From assembly GCA_032718475.1 (NCBI GenBank), contig JAUCBJ010004311.1, positions 1 through 34,375 of the forward strand: a DNA stretch of 34,375 nucleotides. Direction: 5' to 3'. The stretch's first letter is position 1, and every line of letters begins with the position of its first letter. The notes under the pieces were generated by a model. That model was not told where the DNA came from. It searched no databases and saw nothing but the letters and a program-made list of their open reading frames with translations. This document shows, piece after piece, positions 1-10,954 of the stretch. Position numbers and translations under genes: made by a program. Source of the stretch: Nemertoderma westbladi (taxonomy: Eukaryota > Xenacoelomorpha > Nemertodermatida > Nemertodermatidae).

Positions 1-440
1 CCAGTAGTGCGACTTATTCTTTAGTTGGGGGTTTACCTTACAGCGTTCGCTGCCCCTACTGCCTAACCGTACTTAATCGGACAGATGATCTACACACGCG
101 GCAATCCGTTCAGACCTAATAACAGCCAGACAACTATCCAGCCTACAAATTATCTAAATAAAATTATACGCTACCCGTACAGACTTACACAAACAAAGTA
201 CAGACCAAACGATGGCAGACTACTCTCAAGCCTAAATAAACTGCAGGACATGCAGACTCCGAAATGATTAGGGAGTATGCGCTCTAACCCAGTAGTGCGA
301 CTTATTCTTTAGTTGGGGGTTTACCTTACAGCGTTCGCTGCCCCTACTGCCTAATCGTACTTAATCGGACAGGTGATCTACACACACTGCAATCCGTTCA
401 GACTTAACAGCAATCAGACAACAGCTCAGCCTACAAATTG
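1..440. repeat. Two-copy tandem repeat, period 288 bp
   Basis: The first about 155 bases recur from 289 to about 440. The first 80 bases of each copy are almost identical (both begin CCAGTAGTGCGACTTATTC), after which similarity falls gradually. The parts between the copies are not obviously related. The left copy begins at base 1 of the window, so more copies may lie outside it. No coding potential is seen; the short open frame at 85-267 lies across the copy and is not conserved between copies. Confidence 0.85.
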
Positions 441-1540
441 TCTGTACAATCTGATCAGGCTTACACGCCTTCTGTTCAATACTGGCCTACAAACAAATAA
501 AACTTGACAGAAATAAGTAAAAATCTCAATAAAAAACCAGGGCGGGCCCTCCCTGATTAATTATTAAGGCCTACCGGTATATAACTATCAAATCGAATAA
601 TACTGCTGTACCTGTACTGCTGTAGGTACCGGTCCGGGTGGTTAGGTAGTCAGGCCTACTGGGTACCGGTTGCCGGTACTTCAGCTTTATTGCCTACTGC
701 AATACAGAAGCTATATCCTTTAATGTTCGCGCTTTCAGACCTTTGGCAGTTTAACCCGCCAAATTAAGATGTCTTCTAGATATTAAATCGTTTTTAGTCT
801 ATGACAAGTATTTGATTCACTACACTAGTCGAAACCAATCTGTGCGCGACCATTCACCCGCTGGATATTCCCGGGAGATTGGGTTCGACGGTTTAATTTT
901 ATTGCTATGTAAGCCTAATGTATTATTCGACTGACAGTATTATATAATCTCTGACAATATTATTCACCTTCGGGAATATTAACAGTTCCTTTAGGACGTG
1001 GCGCTTTATCTATATAAACAGAGTTATGACTTAAACTACTCACAACGATATGGCTTAATTATAATTCACATATATGGCGCATTCTTTAGGAATTGCTTCT
1101 TTAACAGACTCACTCATACGCAATGCTGCACAATACTGCACACTAATCTGCCAATCTTCACTGATTTTAGTCACATATAAAAGGAACACAGACTGACTCA
1201 TGTAGGGTCTATCAAATAACATTAGATTCACTTCAAACCACTTTAACATAAGTCACAATCGTTATTGGTAACCTTTCTCTCTTACCTTCGGTATATCAAG
1301 AATATTGGGTTTTCGGGGTTATTTCTCGTTATTCCAATATAATAATTCATCAACCAATATAATGAATAACCGACAACAAATAGCAGTACACAGTATCGAT
1401 TGAGCAGGTAATTTTAGCAGTTTCAGCAGTTATTAAAAGCCGTGTGTCAGCAGTCAGTGTATTCCCAGATCAGTGATTCCATGAGTCAGGTGCGTTAAAG
1501 GATATATGTCCTTATAATTAAACCTACTAGTGTAAGACTA
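441..1540. other. Non-coding stretch, nothing recognised
   Basis: AT-rich sequence with no open frame longer than about 65 codons and no recognisable domain. Short frames on both strands near 1000-1250 overlap each other and look like chance. The palindrome ACCGGT occurs three times between 570 and 680. Confidence 0.5.
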
Positions 1541-2137
1541 AAAACTGAAAACACGGAGGTGCCAAAAGCCGGTTCTTAGGCTCTGGGCAAAAACAACATA
1601 ACACTGAACTACTGAGTTTCTGTATATACCTCCAACACAGAGACAACAAACGCTCTGATTGGTCAACCTGAACAACGAGAGAACAGAGAAACAAAGAAAC
1701 GTCGACGTGGCAATATCAGCTGCTAGCCGTCGTCATGGTAGCGACACTGTTTTCAAGAGTATCGAGCTTTTACGTCACGGAATTACGGATTATGTCCTCT
1801 AAAGTACAAATACAGAAGAAATAGCTTTTATGTCCGCTAAAACACCAGTACAGCAAGGACACGGCCTTTTTATGCCTGGTAAACCAACTACAGAGTACTT
1901 TACGGGAAAAATAAGGAAAAATAACCGGACAATTCAGTAAAAGCTTTTACAGGGGGGGGGGGGGGGTGGCGTGTACCAGAATAACGACACTATATTCCAG
2001 GACATAGCATATATCGATACGTTAGGAAGTTGTTACATGGCACTGCGAGTAGGGTTTTACTACCGAACTCTCGTAATGGATAAACTATTGATTATTAACG
2101 GCAACAGCCCCCAGTAGCCTAGCAACTAGACCCGCGC
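1541..2137 (+). other. Probable 5' leader of the Ty3-like element
   Basis: This stretch lies just upstream of the gag remnant and has no reading frame. It contains a run of 14 or more G at about 1952-1966, followed by TGGCG, a position and opening bases that a primer-binding site could occupy. I could not match it to a tRNA and found no LTR pair. The assignment as leader or LTR rests only on position. Confidence 0.3.
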
Positions 2138-2748
2138 ATGTTCATGGTTAAACGCCCATGTGAGAAATTTGATATTGAAACAAAGGCTGACCAATGGCGG
2201 ACATGGAAATTGCAATGGGAGAACTTCCTCGGGACATCCAGTATCGACCGACTACTTGAAGTTTATCCACGTACTGGTGAACATTTTCCCAGTGATGAAA
2301 TGACAGCAACACTAAAAGCTGCGAAGCAAACAATTATACAAGGAATGAACTCCTTGCATCACTCTCCAGGAACACAGTAAAGACTCTAGATTGGCTAGGT
2401 ATGTCAGATGCTGACTGGATCTCACCAGTTGCCATTATTGCTGCACTTGACAAATTTATTCTAGGTGGGCGGAATGTTTGGAAATACCAACATGAATTCG
2501 GTATAGAGGGAATCAGGACAATGAGACTTTTGCAGAGTTTGTCGTGGTCCTATGTAAAATTGGAACCAAGTGTGACTTTCCATTTACTGCCAGAAATGCC
2601 ACAGATGCAATGAATGACAACCACCTTAAGCAACTCATTCTCATGCCAGGTAATGATAAAGTGATTGCAGACCTCCTGGAACTTCCTGAACCAGTCACTT
2701 TCACTGAAGCACTAAAGGTAGCTGAGTTGATGGAGGCTGCCCCTAAAA
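2138..2748 (+). pseudogene. gag: Ty3-like gag, 5' part (capsid region)
   Basis: Three overlapping frames (2138-2380, 2401-2613, 2544-2748) give one continuous capsid-like protein broken by frameshifts near 2385 and 2520. The N-terminus reads KFDIETKADQWRTWKLQWEN, a pattern seen in gag of invertebrate Ty3/Gypsy (Metaviridae) elements, and the end has the helix-rich segment with LPEPVTFTEALKVAELMEAA. Gag would form the retrotransposon particle. The frame runs straight into an RTE LINE at 2749. When that insert is skipped, the gag frame resumes without a break at 4352. No nucleocapsid part is present before the break. The frameshifts show it is not functional. The family call rests on motif recall, not on an alignment. 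Confidence 0.7.
2739..2748. repeat. Left target-site duplication of RTE copy 1
   Basis: GCCCCTAAAA, repeated exactly at 4342-4351 on the other side of the LINE. The host gag frame is continuous if one copy is kept. Confidence 0.85.
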
Positions 2749-4341
2749 AGGCGATATCTCCTTTGCAGAAGTGAAGGCTGCTGCAAAGAGCATTAAGACC
2801 AATCGTGCCAGTGGAGTAGATGGTGTTCCCCCTGAGGTCTTTAAAATACCTGAGTGTTTAAAGCTCATCTATCCCATCATAGTAGACATGTACCGTACAA
2901 CAAGAGTCCCCCAAGAAATGAAAACAAATAAGTTGGTGCCAGTTCCCAAGAAGGGCAACCTAACACTCTATGGTTCTTTTCGGGGAATCTCATTGATCTC
3001 GATTGCTGCAAAGCTATACAATAGGATTCTATTAAATCGCATCAGGGATCCCATTGAGAGACTGCTCCGTGGAAATCAGAATGGGTTCCGTAAAGGTCGT
3101 GGGACCATGGAGCCCATTTTGGCACTTAGAAGGATAATTGAAGAATTATCAAAAAAGAAAGACAGGCATCTGGCTGTTATCTTTGTTGACTTCTTCAAGG
3201 CCTTTGATTCAGTCTCTCGCTCACGTATGTTCAGCATACTTTCATTATATGGGATTCCTGATGAAATTATTGCAGCAATCAGATCAGTATACGATGGTTC
3301 GACAACATTTGTGTCTACTGTTGACGGTGACACAGAACCATTTGAAGTGTTATGGGGCGTCCTCCAAGGAGACACACTTGCACCATTCTTATTCATTATT
3401 GTGGTTGACTATGTTCTACGCATGTCCTTAGATCATCATAATGATGATGGGTTGATGATAACTCCACCTACTGGCTCCAGAAGTCGAGGAAATCCTGCCA
3501 AGTACCTAACTGATCTAGACTTTGCTGATGACTTAGGAGTACTCTCAGAATCATTAGAGGGAGCCCAACGGCTCCTCAGCTCATTAGAACATGCTGCTTC
3601 TAGTGTTGGTCTTTTTATTAACTCCAGAAAGACCAAAATTCTGACAGTTAACTTTGAAAGTCCTCAGCAAGTCTGTGATCGGATGAGCATAAGCTCAAAG
3701 GATGGTATGCTTGAGCATGTCGACGACTTCTGTTACCTGGGATCATGGATCCGGAAGTCAGGTGAGGACCTTCGAATACGTAAGGGAAAGGCATGGGCAG
3801 CCTTGAATAGGCTTTCCAGGATTTGGAAGTCACCGAGAATTAATCGGAAACTTAAGGTCCGATTATTTAGAGCAGCAGTAGTTCCAGTACTCCTCTACGG
3901 GAGTCCATGCTGGGCTCTAACTGCTGAGGACACCAAATCTCTGGATGGCACATTCACAAGAATGCTACACCGGGTTCATTGTGTCAAGTACAATGCACAC
4001 ATCTCCAACCAGACACTATATAACATTGGAGGTGTCTCATTGGTTCCCCCAAGCTTGACACTAGAACAAAATCGCCTCCGCTTTGCAGGACATTGCTTTC
4101 GCCGTGAGGACCAGCCAGTGCATAATCTTGTACTTTGGCAGCCTCATGGAGTGAATAAGCATGGTGGACAGCCCATGACTTTCTTGAGTCGCATCTTAAA
4201 GGACACTGGCCTTAAAGATGCGGATGATCTAGCAAATGTCATGGGTGATAGGGAGTTGTGGCGGTGCAATTTTGTTGACAAGCCGGCACAGCATTCTTAA
4301 AAATGCAGCTGCAATGCAGCATGCCGATCCTAGTAGTAGTA
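2749..4341 (+). mobile_element. RTE-type non-LTR retrotransposon, copy 1, 5'-truncated
   Basis: A 1.59-kb LINE fragment inserted in the gag sequence of a Ty3-like element and bounded by a 10-bp direct repeat (2739-2748 and 4342-4351). It lacks the N-terminal apurinic-type endonuclease, as expected from incomplete target-primed reverse transcription. The 3' end is short after the stop codon and finishes with TAG-type trinucleotide repeats (4331-4341), as is common for RTE elements, which end in short microsatellites and not poly(A). Fragments of the same family occur at 17307-19583 and 31803-32325. Confidence 0.85.
2750..4300 (+). pseudogene. RTE-type reverse transcriptase, truncated ORF2
   Basis: An uninterrupted frame of over 500 codons covering the whole RT domain and the C-terminal region. 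It enters from the left at the truncation point, so the annotated first residue is not a true start. Visible RT blocks: NRASGVDGVPPEVFK, SFRGISLISIAAKLYNR, NQNGFRKGRGT, motif A AVIFVDFFKAFDSV, motif B GVLQGDTLAPFLF, motif C DFADDLGVL with both aspartates intact, then GLFINSRKTKIL and FCYLGSWI. The thumb has LLYGSPCWAL, and the C-terminus has NRLRFAGHCFRRED and VMGDRELW, which I associate with RTE proteins of invertebrates. The missing endonuclease makes autonomous movement unlikely. The lack of stops suggests a young insertion compared with the host gag and pol around it. Confidence 0.88.
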
Positions 4342-4510
4342 GCCCCTAAAACATGCTCAGGCATTAGCACTGCAAGGTCAACTAGTATGACTAGTGGAAG
4401 TGGTGATACAAACAGACTTGTGGCGTGGCTAAGTCCAAGACAAAGAAAAGCTTTTATTGTGGCCATAAACTCCCACAAGGCCCAGGCCAGAAATTATTGG
4501 CCATCTTGAG
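4342..4510 (+). pseudogene. gag: Ty3-like gag, nucleocapsid part, first zinc knuckle
   Basis: Continuation of the gag interrupted at 2748. It starts with the right-hand copy of the target duplication, so the frame PKTCSGISTARS joins the upstream one. Near 4456-4470 a frame reads SFYCGHK, a decayed CCHC knuckle in which the first cysteine is serine and the spacing after CGH is disturbed by a frameshift. The coding trace ends about 4510, where the 5' leader of the next LINE begins. The likely second knuckle is found 9.8 kb downstream at 14294, so the CR1/L2-type element apparently landed between them. Confidence 0.65.
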
Positions 4511-4711
4511 ATTTTTTTTACTTCTAGGTTACCGGTATGACTGTACTGACCTAACCTGACTGCCTGATGTACTCTCGGGGGCAGACTGTTAATTAAATGC
4601 TGGACTGAAATGCTGTTACATCACCAACCAATAATTGGACTAACTAACCGGACTGTTTAATTAATTATTACTGTAATAACGAACTAACCAGCTAACGGCA
4701 ACGGCCTATGA

Positions 4712-5652
4712 ATGTCTTGTGACGACCTTGGACGTACTCGATCCCAATCGCGCTTTAATCAATTATCTACACAAATAGATACAGACTTCGCAACAGGGTC
4801 GTCTTCAGAGGAAGGAGAGTCTGTAAAGACCATGGAGAACCCTGGTAGGCCTTCAGGTCATAATAACCCTAATACCCGAAGTGACAATTCAGATATCTTT
4901 GTAGCTTCAGGTGAAATGCGAAAGGACTTTACTAAACAATTAACTAAGATATCCAACGACCTTACCGAGAAATTCGACGACGTTGTCTCCTCGCTCGACT
5001 TTACAAATACTAAACTTGACCGTATAGTGGATGGCATGAATACCAAACTAAACAATATTATCTCTAGGATCGATATAACTGACAAAGCAATTATAAGTGA
5101 CCGGGTTTGGCAACGCAAATGGAACCTTATTATATATGGCATAGCATCCAAAGAGAACGAATCAAACCAAGTAACAAGAGAAAAATAACTGATTTAGCGG
5201 TAATGGTGGGTCTCGACCCACCCCCACTTCTTGCAGCATGTCATCGCCTATCGAATAAACCTAACTCCCCAATTATAGCGCGATTTATCCAACTGGATGA
5301 TATCCAGTCGTGGCTTAAAAAAGCCAAGGACTTCCGGAATCTCAATCCGTCAATCACAATTTCTCAGGACCTACCACGGGAATTGCTACCGTTACGCAAA
5401 GATCTTCTTAATCTAAAGAAAAAATTGCCACCGGAGAAGAAACCCCGACTAATCATAGACACCCGCGTTTATCCCTTTGTATACCTGAAGACCAAGGATG
5501 GCGACATCATAACTTCGAACATAATCCAAATTATCGAGAACTTCCCGGAAGTAACTGGTGGAAACCCTACAACCCATCCAATAGACAATGCGACCCCAAA
5601 TTACACCACACAGCCCACTGGATGGAGTACTAAACGCGGTGGACGCAGGTGA
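4712..5652 (+). pseudogene. LINE ORF1 protein (coiled coil plus RRM-like), frameshifted
   Basis: About 310 residues in two frames (4712-5188 and 5107-5652). The N-terminal 60 residues are polar and look disordered. A heptad-rich coiled coil follows (about residues 70-125, TKQLTKISNDLTEKFDDVVS onward), then the RRM-like block WQRKWNLIIYGI, and a basic C-terminal part with KDFRNLNPSITISQDLP and LPPEKKPRLIID. This order matches L1-type ORF1 nucleic-acid chaperones, which trimerise on the element RNA. A single missing A in the A-run near 5180-5185 shifts the frame; the downstream frame continues the same protein (KITDLAVMVGLDPPPLL). The C-terminus ends in TKRGGRR. The last 29 codons are repeated from 6792. 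Confidence 0.75.
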
Positions 5653-6053
5653 ACGATCTCTCCTTATCTTCTGTTTCGTTCATTTTATTAATTCATTTAA
5701 TACGGCACATTATTAACTGCCTCACTGTTTCATTTTCTAAAAAAAAAACATTGTATAACTAAACGGATTTAAGTTATTTTATATTTTTTTTTATATCATC
5801 AACGCAAGAAGGAACGTAAAGATATACTAAACATACAATGTTTCCCAGTAGGGTTTGTGTAGTACAGCGTTTTATTTAAATATATTCCAGTACATTGTTA
5901 TTTCTTTTTTGCCCACCGAACTGTACAGGCTCAATTTATTGTCGGTTAATTTCTAGTTACTGAACTATTTGATGTTTCATGAAAAGTAATTAATAGTAGT
6001 TTCACTTCATTCTTCACCTCATATCACGCCCCCCCCCCCCCCCCCTCACCCCC
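5653..6053 (+). other. ORF1-ORF2 spacer with poly-C run
   Basis: A 400-bp AT-rich spacer with no reading frame. It ends with a run of about 17 C (6029-6045), 8 bases before the ORF2 ATG. The same spacer recurs at 6878-7276 with a C run two bases shorter. The separation argues that ORF2 is translated by reinitiation or internal entry, not by frameshifting from ORF1. Confidence 0.6.
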
Positions 6054-6809
6054 ATGTCTCCTCCTGAATCCGCCAACTGCTTTCTTTGTTACTCAAAATT
6101 TGATGCTAGTGATACAATTTTAAATTGCAGCCTCTGTTTTAATAAATTTCACTTACCTTGTGGCACTTGTCTGTCTGAACATGAAGTCAATGACGCACTA
6201 CTTCGCTATAACAATACATTATGTTACTATTGCTACTCTAGTATATTTCCCTTCTCCAGTATCGCCTCAAATGATACCGACGTATTTGAATCAGACTCTG
6301 CAGATACGGTGACCGAGTCAACAACAACTGATATTCTAAACCAAACTTTCAGTAATCTGGATCCAGATAATAACCTGATCAATCTTAATATTGAAAAGGG
6401 TTACTATTATTCTGAATCCATATTCAACAACGAATTTAGTAAACTTAAATCAAACTCTTTATCTATATTTAATCTTAACTGCAGAAGTTTGTCAACTAAC
6501 CTATCTGTCACAACTGACCTTTTGCTCAATTTAAAATCTAAGTTTGATGTACTAACATTTTCAGAAACCGTTGCTAGTGATAATGACGATATAGGTCCCT
6601 TAAAAATGAACTCTTTGGGTTACCAAGGCCCTTTCTTGGACAACAGATCCATTGGACGACTACACCGGGGAGGTACTGCGATATATATAACTGACTCACT
6701 CGATGTCACTGAAAGGACAGACTTGAAAATGCAGGGCTTAGAAAACTCTTGGATTGAAATCTCCCATCCTAATCCATCCAACCTAATCCATCTACAACCC
6801 ATCCAATAG
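6054..6809 (+). pseudogene. LINE ORF2 N-terminus (zinc finger plus endonuclease start), cut off
   Basis: The ATG at 6054 opens a protein with a cysteine-rich finger, CFLCYSKFDASDTILNCSLC, followed by HLPCGTC and CYYCY, resembling the PHD-like finger at the ORF2 N-terminus of some CR1/L2-group LINEs. After an acidic linker the apurinic-like endonuclease begins with FNLNCRSLSTNLSV (asparagine motif), LTFSET (glutamate motif) and GGTAIYI. The frame leaves the element at codon 240: after 6772 comes 19 bp of filler and then a second copy of the ORF1 end, so the frame stops at 6809 without the GDFN and SDH parts of the endonuclease. It cannot make an active enzyme. Confidence 0.8.
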
Positions 6810-7315
6810 ACAATGCGACCCCAAATTACACCACACAGCCCACTGGATGGAGTACTAAACGCGGTGGACGCAGGTGAACGATCTCTCCTTATCTTCTGTT
6901 TCGTTCATTTTATTAATTCATTTAATACGGCACATTATTAACTGCCTCACTGTTTCATTTTCTAAAAAAAAAACATTGTATAACTAAACGGATTTAAGTT
7001 ATTTTATATTTTTTTTTATATCATCAACGCAAGAAGGAACGTAAAGATATACTAAACATACAATGTTTCCCAGTAGGGTTTGTGTAGTACAGCGATTTAT
7101 TTAAATATATTCCAGTACATTGTTATTTCTTTTTTGCCCACCGAACTGTACAGGCTCAATTTATTGTCGGTTAATTTCTAGTTACTGAACTATTTGATGT
7201 TTCATGAAAAGTAATTAATAGTAGTTTCACTTCATTCTTCACCTCATATCACGCCCCCCCCCCCCCCCTCACCCCCATGTCTCCTCCTGAATCCGCCAAC
7301 TGCTTTCTTTGTTAC
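6792..7315 (+). repeat. Second copy of 5567-6092 (internal LINE duplication)
   Basis: Repeats the last part of ORF1, the spacer, the C run and the first 13 codons of ORF2 with very few differences (for example one base at 7095 against 5870). It is the left end of a 1225-bp tandem duplication within one LINE. The copy is cut at 7315 by an unrelated insertion. Confidence 0.9.
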
Positions 7316-8358
7316 GGTGGGTCCCGGCTTTTACTAATCTTCAAATTTCGAATCAAATTTAGAACAAGTTATTATTTAGTACACCTTATTGATGAGAGTT
7401 TATCAAAAACTAATTTAAATTTTTTGATCATCATTATTTATTTAATCATCTTCACATTAATAAACTGAATAAAAACAATATTATCTATTTATGAATTTTT
7501 TTAAGTGGGGGGGGGGGGGGGGGGGGGGGTACACCATTTCGGACAACTCTTCGATTGATCACTCTCAGCGTTTCAAAATTGTTTGGTTTTGGCTAAAATT
7601 TGGCATATAGGTGCCTAAGATGCTATTCTACATGACAGGTCCGAAAATTTTTTTTTCGCTATTTAATATTAGTTAATACAAGTTAACATTAAAAAAAACT
7701 TGGTCGCGCTTAACACCCTAAGGCTTTTACAGTTTTGAATCTAATCACATGAAAGTTTTTTTATATGATAGATCAAAGATGGGGCAACATAACTGTCAGG
7801 CGAAATTTTGTGAAAAAAATTCTGCACCGCTAGGTGGCCTTCAAATTTATGCAAATTTTTAGGTTTGTTATAAATAGTATTAAATTTTATTAACAAAAGG
7901 AAATTTCGAAAAGTTGTCTGTTACTTTTATGCAGGGTGGCTATCTAGACACCTACAGGAAGTTTCAGACTAATTGCTCAAAAATTGTAGAAGTAGTAGGG
8001 TTTTGAATTTGACAATTTCATAAAAAAATATTTGGAGATAATCGACCTTTCATTATACATAGTAATAGTAATTTCAATAGAATTCCCTAAATGGAAATTG
8101 TTATAACTTGAATTCCCCCCCTTAAGATTATAACCCCCCCCCCCCCCCCCCCCCCCCCTTAAGGAATCTTTAAGTCAAGATTTCCATCAGTACTATTTCA
8201 AGTTGATATAGAGACTATAGCTCAATCTATAGCTGTTTTAGATTTTATGTAGGGGAGGAGAGTGGTGGGTATATATTACCATTTTTACTTATTTAAAAAT
8301 ACATTCCCACTGAGATTTACTAGTAAAGAAGAAGTCTGATAAAGAAAGAATTTGGTGC
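7316..8358. mobile_element. Unclassified 1043-bp insertion A in ORF2
   Basis: Intervenes between the halves of the second ORF2 copy (7315 and 8359). Compared with the intact copy at 6093-6098, six bases (TCAAAA) are missing at the join and no target duplication is visible. It contains a run of about 23 G (7507-7529) near one end and a run of about 23 C (8136-8158) near the other. No reading frame above 63 codons, no terminal inverted repeat and no tRNA promoter boxes were found. The class is unknown: it may be a non-autonomous element or a piece of satellite. Confidence 0.6.
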
Positions 8359-8626
8359 TTTGATGCTAGTGATACAATTTTAAATTGCAGCCTCTGTTTT
8401 AATAAATTTCACTTACCTTGTGGCACTTGTCTGTCTGAACATGAAGTCAATGACGCACTACTTCGCTATAACAATACATTATGTTACTATTGCTACTCTA
8501 GTATATTTCCCTTCTCCAGTATCGCCTCAAATGATACCGACGTATTTGAATCAGACTCTGCAGATACGGTGACCGAGTCAACAACAACTGATATTCTAAA
8601 CCAAACTTTCAGTAATCTGGATCCAG
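8359..8626 (+). pseudogene. ORF2 fragment, zinc finger and linker (second copy)
   Basis: Nearly identical to 6099-6366. It encodes the rest of the cysteine-rich finger and the acidic linker ending in SNLDP. It is separated from its first 13 codons by insertion A and from the endonuclease by insertion B. Confidence 0.85.
8622..8626. repeat. 5-bp target duplication of insertion B, left copy
   Basis: TCCAG at 8622-8626 is repeated at 10955-10959, exactly where the ORF2 sequence resumes. The uninterrupted copy at 6362-6366 has it once. Confidence 0.7.
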
Positions 8627-8719
8627 TAAGCAACCGAGGGTGGACTCTCTATAGCCGAGGGGCACTTGTATAATAACTAATAATCACGAACCCCATCCTC
8701 TTATAATATATAACTCTGT

Positions 8720-8782
8720 AGTAGTCAGTAGCAGTAGTAATAATAGTAGTAGTAGTAGTAGTATAAGTAGTAAGTAATAGTA
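8720..8782. repeat. Imperfect AGT/TAG microsatellite
   Basis: Trinucleotide-type run (GTAGTAGTAGTAG core at about 8747-8762) with interruptions, inside insertion B. Confidence 0.8.
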
Positions 8783-9639
8783 AAGGAGATCGGTTTAAAC
8801 CAAAGTGATAAAGTAACATTATTATATAACATAATCATATAGACAAAGTAGAATAAGATACAGATTCATAATTATTTTATCAAACTCATGTACTACTTAC
8901 TTCAATGTGCCAATTGTAACAATAATTAAACATATTATTCCAATTAATCTGCGTTTGGCCCTATAAGATATTATACTGAAGTGTTTTATATCAATATATC
9001 CATGCGAGTAAACAAGAAGTGAAGTAAATGTTTATTATTATAGTTTTAGAAATTGAATGATATACCCAAGATAGTGAAATAGATAATATACAAGAAATTG
9101 CCATTTGATCAGATATATCAAAGCGGCGTCTTTAGTATAATACCGTAATAGTATCAATTAACTCTGTTATACAATGTAAATATACTAAATCTATTTATAA
9201 ATATATTATGAGCCCTACATTGTATATTTCTCCTACAGGTAGACAATGTAGTATGTTAAAACTTGATATAATTTGGTATAATGTATAACATATTACAAAT
9301 AAGACTGAGGCAGCTAAACTATAATGCAAAGAAATCAAATATCCTAAAGTAATATACTAGACCCTCCCTCCACCCTATAAATAGTGTTCACCACCTACCC
9401 CACCCACCGCCCTTATTACTTCATAATAATGAAAGATAGTACTGGCGCTCCGGTCACTCCGTTCCCTCCGCTGGGGGGGTTAGGTTGTAGGTTTTGACAC
9501 TATGCAAAATCCGAGCACAGAGTTAGAAGCGCATTGGATAGGCGAACATTTCTTGCAGTGAAAGTATTTCCATACCTATTATAGTTTTCGAGATAGTCAG
9601 ACATGAGTAGCTAAAATTTGAATTTTTTTGGTAAAGTCT

Positions 9640-10760
9640 GATTTCACCGGTACCTATCATCCGAAATATGGATTATGATATATCGTTAGATGCGGGTCCA
9701 CTAACTGTACATTCACATATTTTCAAGGAAAAAATTCGATCAAGGGTTTTCGAAATATTTTCGAATTACCGGAAGCAGACTTTGGACGACCATATCTCCG
9801 GTACCGGTAGGCCTATTGAGTCGAAATTTTTTTAATCTACTTAGAACACTGCAGTGAATGTTTTTTAGTTTGAAAGTTTTGCCCCAAAATGCTCAGAAGT
9901 AATTTCGAAAAAACTGATCATTTCGCGATCATGATCTTTTGACCCCCTAGAATTGAACTTTTTTATGGTCAAATTTTGGCTACCCCCCCTAATTCGAGGG
10001 TGAGGAATCTTTTTGTAATGTTAAGTTTTTTCATACGGTGAACTCACAGGACTTGGTCTTCGAAATAAAACCGAAAACATGATCTTTCCTGATCATGGCC
10101 TGATCAAATCGCTTTTTGAAAATTTTGAAATGCTCAAAAGTTGCCCCTTCTTAATAGAAGTCGATTAGTAAAAAAAAAATCGGGGGTCTCAAACAAAGTT
10201 TTCGAGAAAATTTGAAAAAACCGAAAAATATCATCTTTAATGATCAGGTATCAGATCTCGAGAACCGGTTGTCCGATCGGGCCAATTTTTTTTTTAATCG
10301 ACTCAGGGCGGTGTTCTGAACGTTTCCTACAGTAATTGTTTATATCCAAAATGCTTAGTTACGATTTTACGAAGTCCGATCTTTGCGCGATCATGATCTT
10401 GCGTTTTGACCGGGAAGACTTCATTTTTTTAAAATCTTTTAACGGGAATCATGACTAATGTGGGGTCGCTGAATCTTTTTGTAATGTTAAGTTTTTCGAT
10501 TGGAGCAAGCCTTGAGTGTCCGATTGCTGATCAAAACTGATCTTTGCTGATCATGGTCAAGATCATGATCTGATCACTCTCAACTTTTTCATTTGAATGT
10601 AAACCCATATGCTGCCTATCGATTGGCGCCGGTCCCAAGTCCGTAGCATTAGCGGTTCTGGATTTATCTCCATAGCAACGTGGTTGCTAGGGAAGCGGAC
10701 TTTTTGACTCAAATTGGCCCTAGCTGGAGAACCGTAGACTTTTTTAACACATTATGTATG
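9640..10760. repeat. Degenerate tandem repeat, unit about 465 bp
   Basis: Marker strings recur at a spacing of 463-466: GAATCTTTTTGTAATGTTAA at 10005 and 10471; the GAACCGG/CCGGTACCGG then AATTTTTTT block at about 9795 and 10260; GCGATCATGATCTT at about 9925 and 10386. A third, weaker unit starts near 10720 (GGAGAACCGTAGACTTTTTT). The units are strongly diverged, so the array is old compared with the LINE it sits in. Confidence 0.65.
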
Positions 10761-10954
10761 GCGAAAAGTCTTCTGGATAAATTTTGGGGGGGGTCTAGGA
10801 ACATCCTATTGTTCGTTTTCGCTTAGTTGCTGAGATCCTCTCGTACCACAAATTCCAGGATTCTATAAAGGCATTCTGCTGGACTAGTTCCGTGGCCGGA
10901 ATAGTGTTCGGTGTTCTGCGAACAGAGAACCTAATCGGTTTAGGGCCCTGACAG

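Larger units (their letters stand above)
8627..10954. mobile_element. Unclassified 2328-bp insertion B with ~465-bp degenerate tandem repeat
   Basis: Bounded by a 5-bp target duplication (TCCAG). The left 800 bp are very AT-rich and include an AGT/TAG-type microsatellite (about 8720-8782). From about 9640 onward it is built of degenerate units of about 465 bp. For example, GAATCTTTTTGTAATGTTAA occurs at 10005 and 10471, and an AATCGACT/AATCTACT block near 9833 recurs near 10296, with a weaker third match near 10720. GATC-containing palindromes such as GATCATGATC are frequent. No protein frame and no terminal inverted repeats are seen. It could be a non-autonomous DNA element carrying satellite units. 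Confidence 0.65.

Noticed and set aside
8626-10954. Insertion B as a spliceosomal intron (AGTAAG at left, CAG at right)
   Set aside because: Removing GT..AG bounded sequence would shift the ORF2 frame, and the 5-bp TCCAG duplication explains the borders better.
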